Of a stretch of DNA of 5,433 nt, positions 5,080 to 5,433 are shown one piece after another; the first letter of the stretch is position 1; every line of letters begins with the position of its first letter. Location of the stretch: NCBI GenBank assembly GCA_013153455.1, contig JAADEK010000087.1, forward strand, positions 1 through 5,433, in the 5' to 3' direction. The stretch is from Aquificota bacterium (GTDB taxonomy: Bacteria > Aquificota > Aquificia > Aquificales > Aquificaceae). Both the position numbers and the translations under genes were made by a program. The notes beneath the pieces are model-generated. The model did not search any database. It worked only from the letters and a program-made list of their open reading frames with translations, and had not been told where the DNA came from.

Positions 5080-5424
5080 GGGGGCGAACGGTTTCGACGG
5101 GGACGAGCGCTCCCCGAGGAGCAGGCCGGGTGGCTCCCGTAACAGCCGAGCAAAACAGCTCCCGAAGCTGAACTCGCTCTCGCTGCCTAATTGACGGCAG
5201 CGCGTCCCCCGCGGGGTTGCGGGCGCCCCGCGGGAGGGCGAAAGACGTGCCCGCTCGGGTAGCGCTCTCGCCCGCCGGAGCGCTACCGACACTTCAGGCG
5301 GGCTACCCTCGGGGAGCTTGCCCGTGGGCGACCCGAGGGGAACGCTTTATCACGGGCTAAGCCTGTAGAGCCTCGGACGGGGCGCCGTCCTCGGACGCGG
5401 GTTCGATTCCCGCCGCCTCCACCA
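5080..5424 (+). ncRNA. ssrA: Transfer-messenger RNA (tmRNA), complete, one-piece
   Basis: This RNA frees stalled ribosomes with SmpB and tags the unfinished protein for proteolysis. It is 345 bases long with an encoded CCA. The acceptor stem is 5080-5086 with 5414-5420 and keeps the alanine identity pair G3-U70 (5082 with 5418). The T arm has stem GCGGG/CCCGC and loop TTCGATT. Helix 2 is built from segments between 5099-5126 and 5361-5392. All four pseudoknots can be paired. PK1: 5127-5130/5136-5139 and 5132-5135/5144-5147. PK2: 5208-5216/5226-5234 and 5219-5224/5249-5254. PK3: 5258-5267/5278-5287 and 5270-5276/5297-5303. PK4: 5306-5313/5332-5339 and 5320-5326/5351-5357. The stems are almost all G-C, as expected for a hyperthermophile. 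The terminator lies beyond the window. Confidence 0.98.
5158..5190 (+). other. ssrA: tmRNA tag-peptide reading frame (APEAELALAA, stop)
   Basis: GCT at 5158-5160 is the likely resume codon, preceded by the A-rich stretch CAAAACA just after PK1. The ten codons encode APEAELALAA and end in TAA at 5188-5190. With the alanine carried by the tmRNA itself, the added tag would be AAPEAELALAA. The LAA ending is the usual ClpXP-type degron. The TAA lies in the loop of a hairpin, CGCTGCC (5181-5187) with GGCAGCG (5196-5202). From memory, the same tag is given for Aquifex aeolicus. Confidence 0.92.
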
Positions 5425-5433
5425 AAATAAAAA

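Noticed and set aside
5065..5292. Minus-strand 75-codon frame
   Set aside because: It is antisense to the tmRNA; the Arg/Pro/Ser-rich translation comes from the GC-rich pseudoknots.
1..5433. A novel multi-gene system, mobile element or CRISPR array
   Set aside because: Every substantial gene belongs to a well-known family, and there are no spaced repeats, transposase signatures, terminal inverted repeats or target duplications around the RNA genes.

Overview
This 5.4 kb window is a compact stretch of chromosomal housekeeping genes from a thermophilic bacterium, most likely of the family Aquificaceae and close to Aquifex. The tmRNA is very GC-rich and encodes the tag APEAELALAA, which I recall as the Aquifex tag. 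The proteins are rich in Lys, Glu, Arg and Ile, and codons such as AGG, ATA, GAG and AAG are frequent. The species cannot be fixed from this sequence alone.

Layout from left to right. Positions 1-246 hold no convincing complete gene. They contain a possible C-terminal tail of an upstream gene, a 12-bp tandem duplication, and the promoter of a class II tRNA-Leu (anticodon CAG) at 247-333 on +. Three bases beyond the tRNA, a SulP-family anion transporter (337-2154, -) ends against it. A 63-bp divergent spacer separates it from miaA (2218-3129, +), the tRNA A37 dimethylallyltransferase. After a 70-bp gap with a stem-loop comes a small Nfu-type Fe-S scaffold gene (3200-3505, +). It converges on cysS (3502-4989, -), cysteinyl-tRNA synthetase; the two stop codons share a TTAA. 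A 90-bp spacer separates cysS from the divergent ssrA (tmRNA, 5080-5424, +), which is complete except for its terminator.

The common theme is translation and its upkeep: a tRNA, a tRNA-modifying enzyme, an aminoacyl-tRNA synthetase and the ribosome-rescue RNA. The Nfu protein fits because the step after MiaA, methylthiolation of i6A37 by MiaB, is done by an Fe-S radical-SAM enzyme. The SulP transporter is the only clear outsider.

Regulation can be read in part. The tRNA-Leu, miaA and ssrA promoters all look like TTGAC-type -35 boxes with a 17-bp spacer. Those of ssrA and miaA are nearly the same: (T/C)TGACC, 17 bp, TAGATTAA. The miaA -10 box lies so close to its ATG that the mRNA would be almost leaderless. 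sulP and cysS also lack a Shine-Dalgarno sequence, whereas nfu has a near-perfect one.

I found no mobile element, CRISPR array, defence system or novel multi-gene system. The interest lies in promoter and leader architecture, gene packing, and a few unusual protein features.
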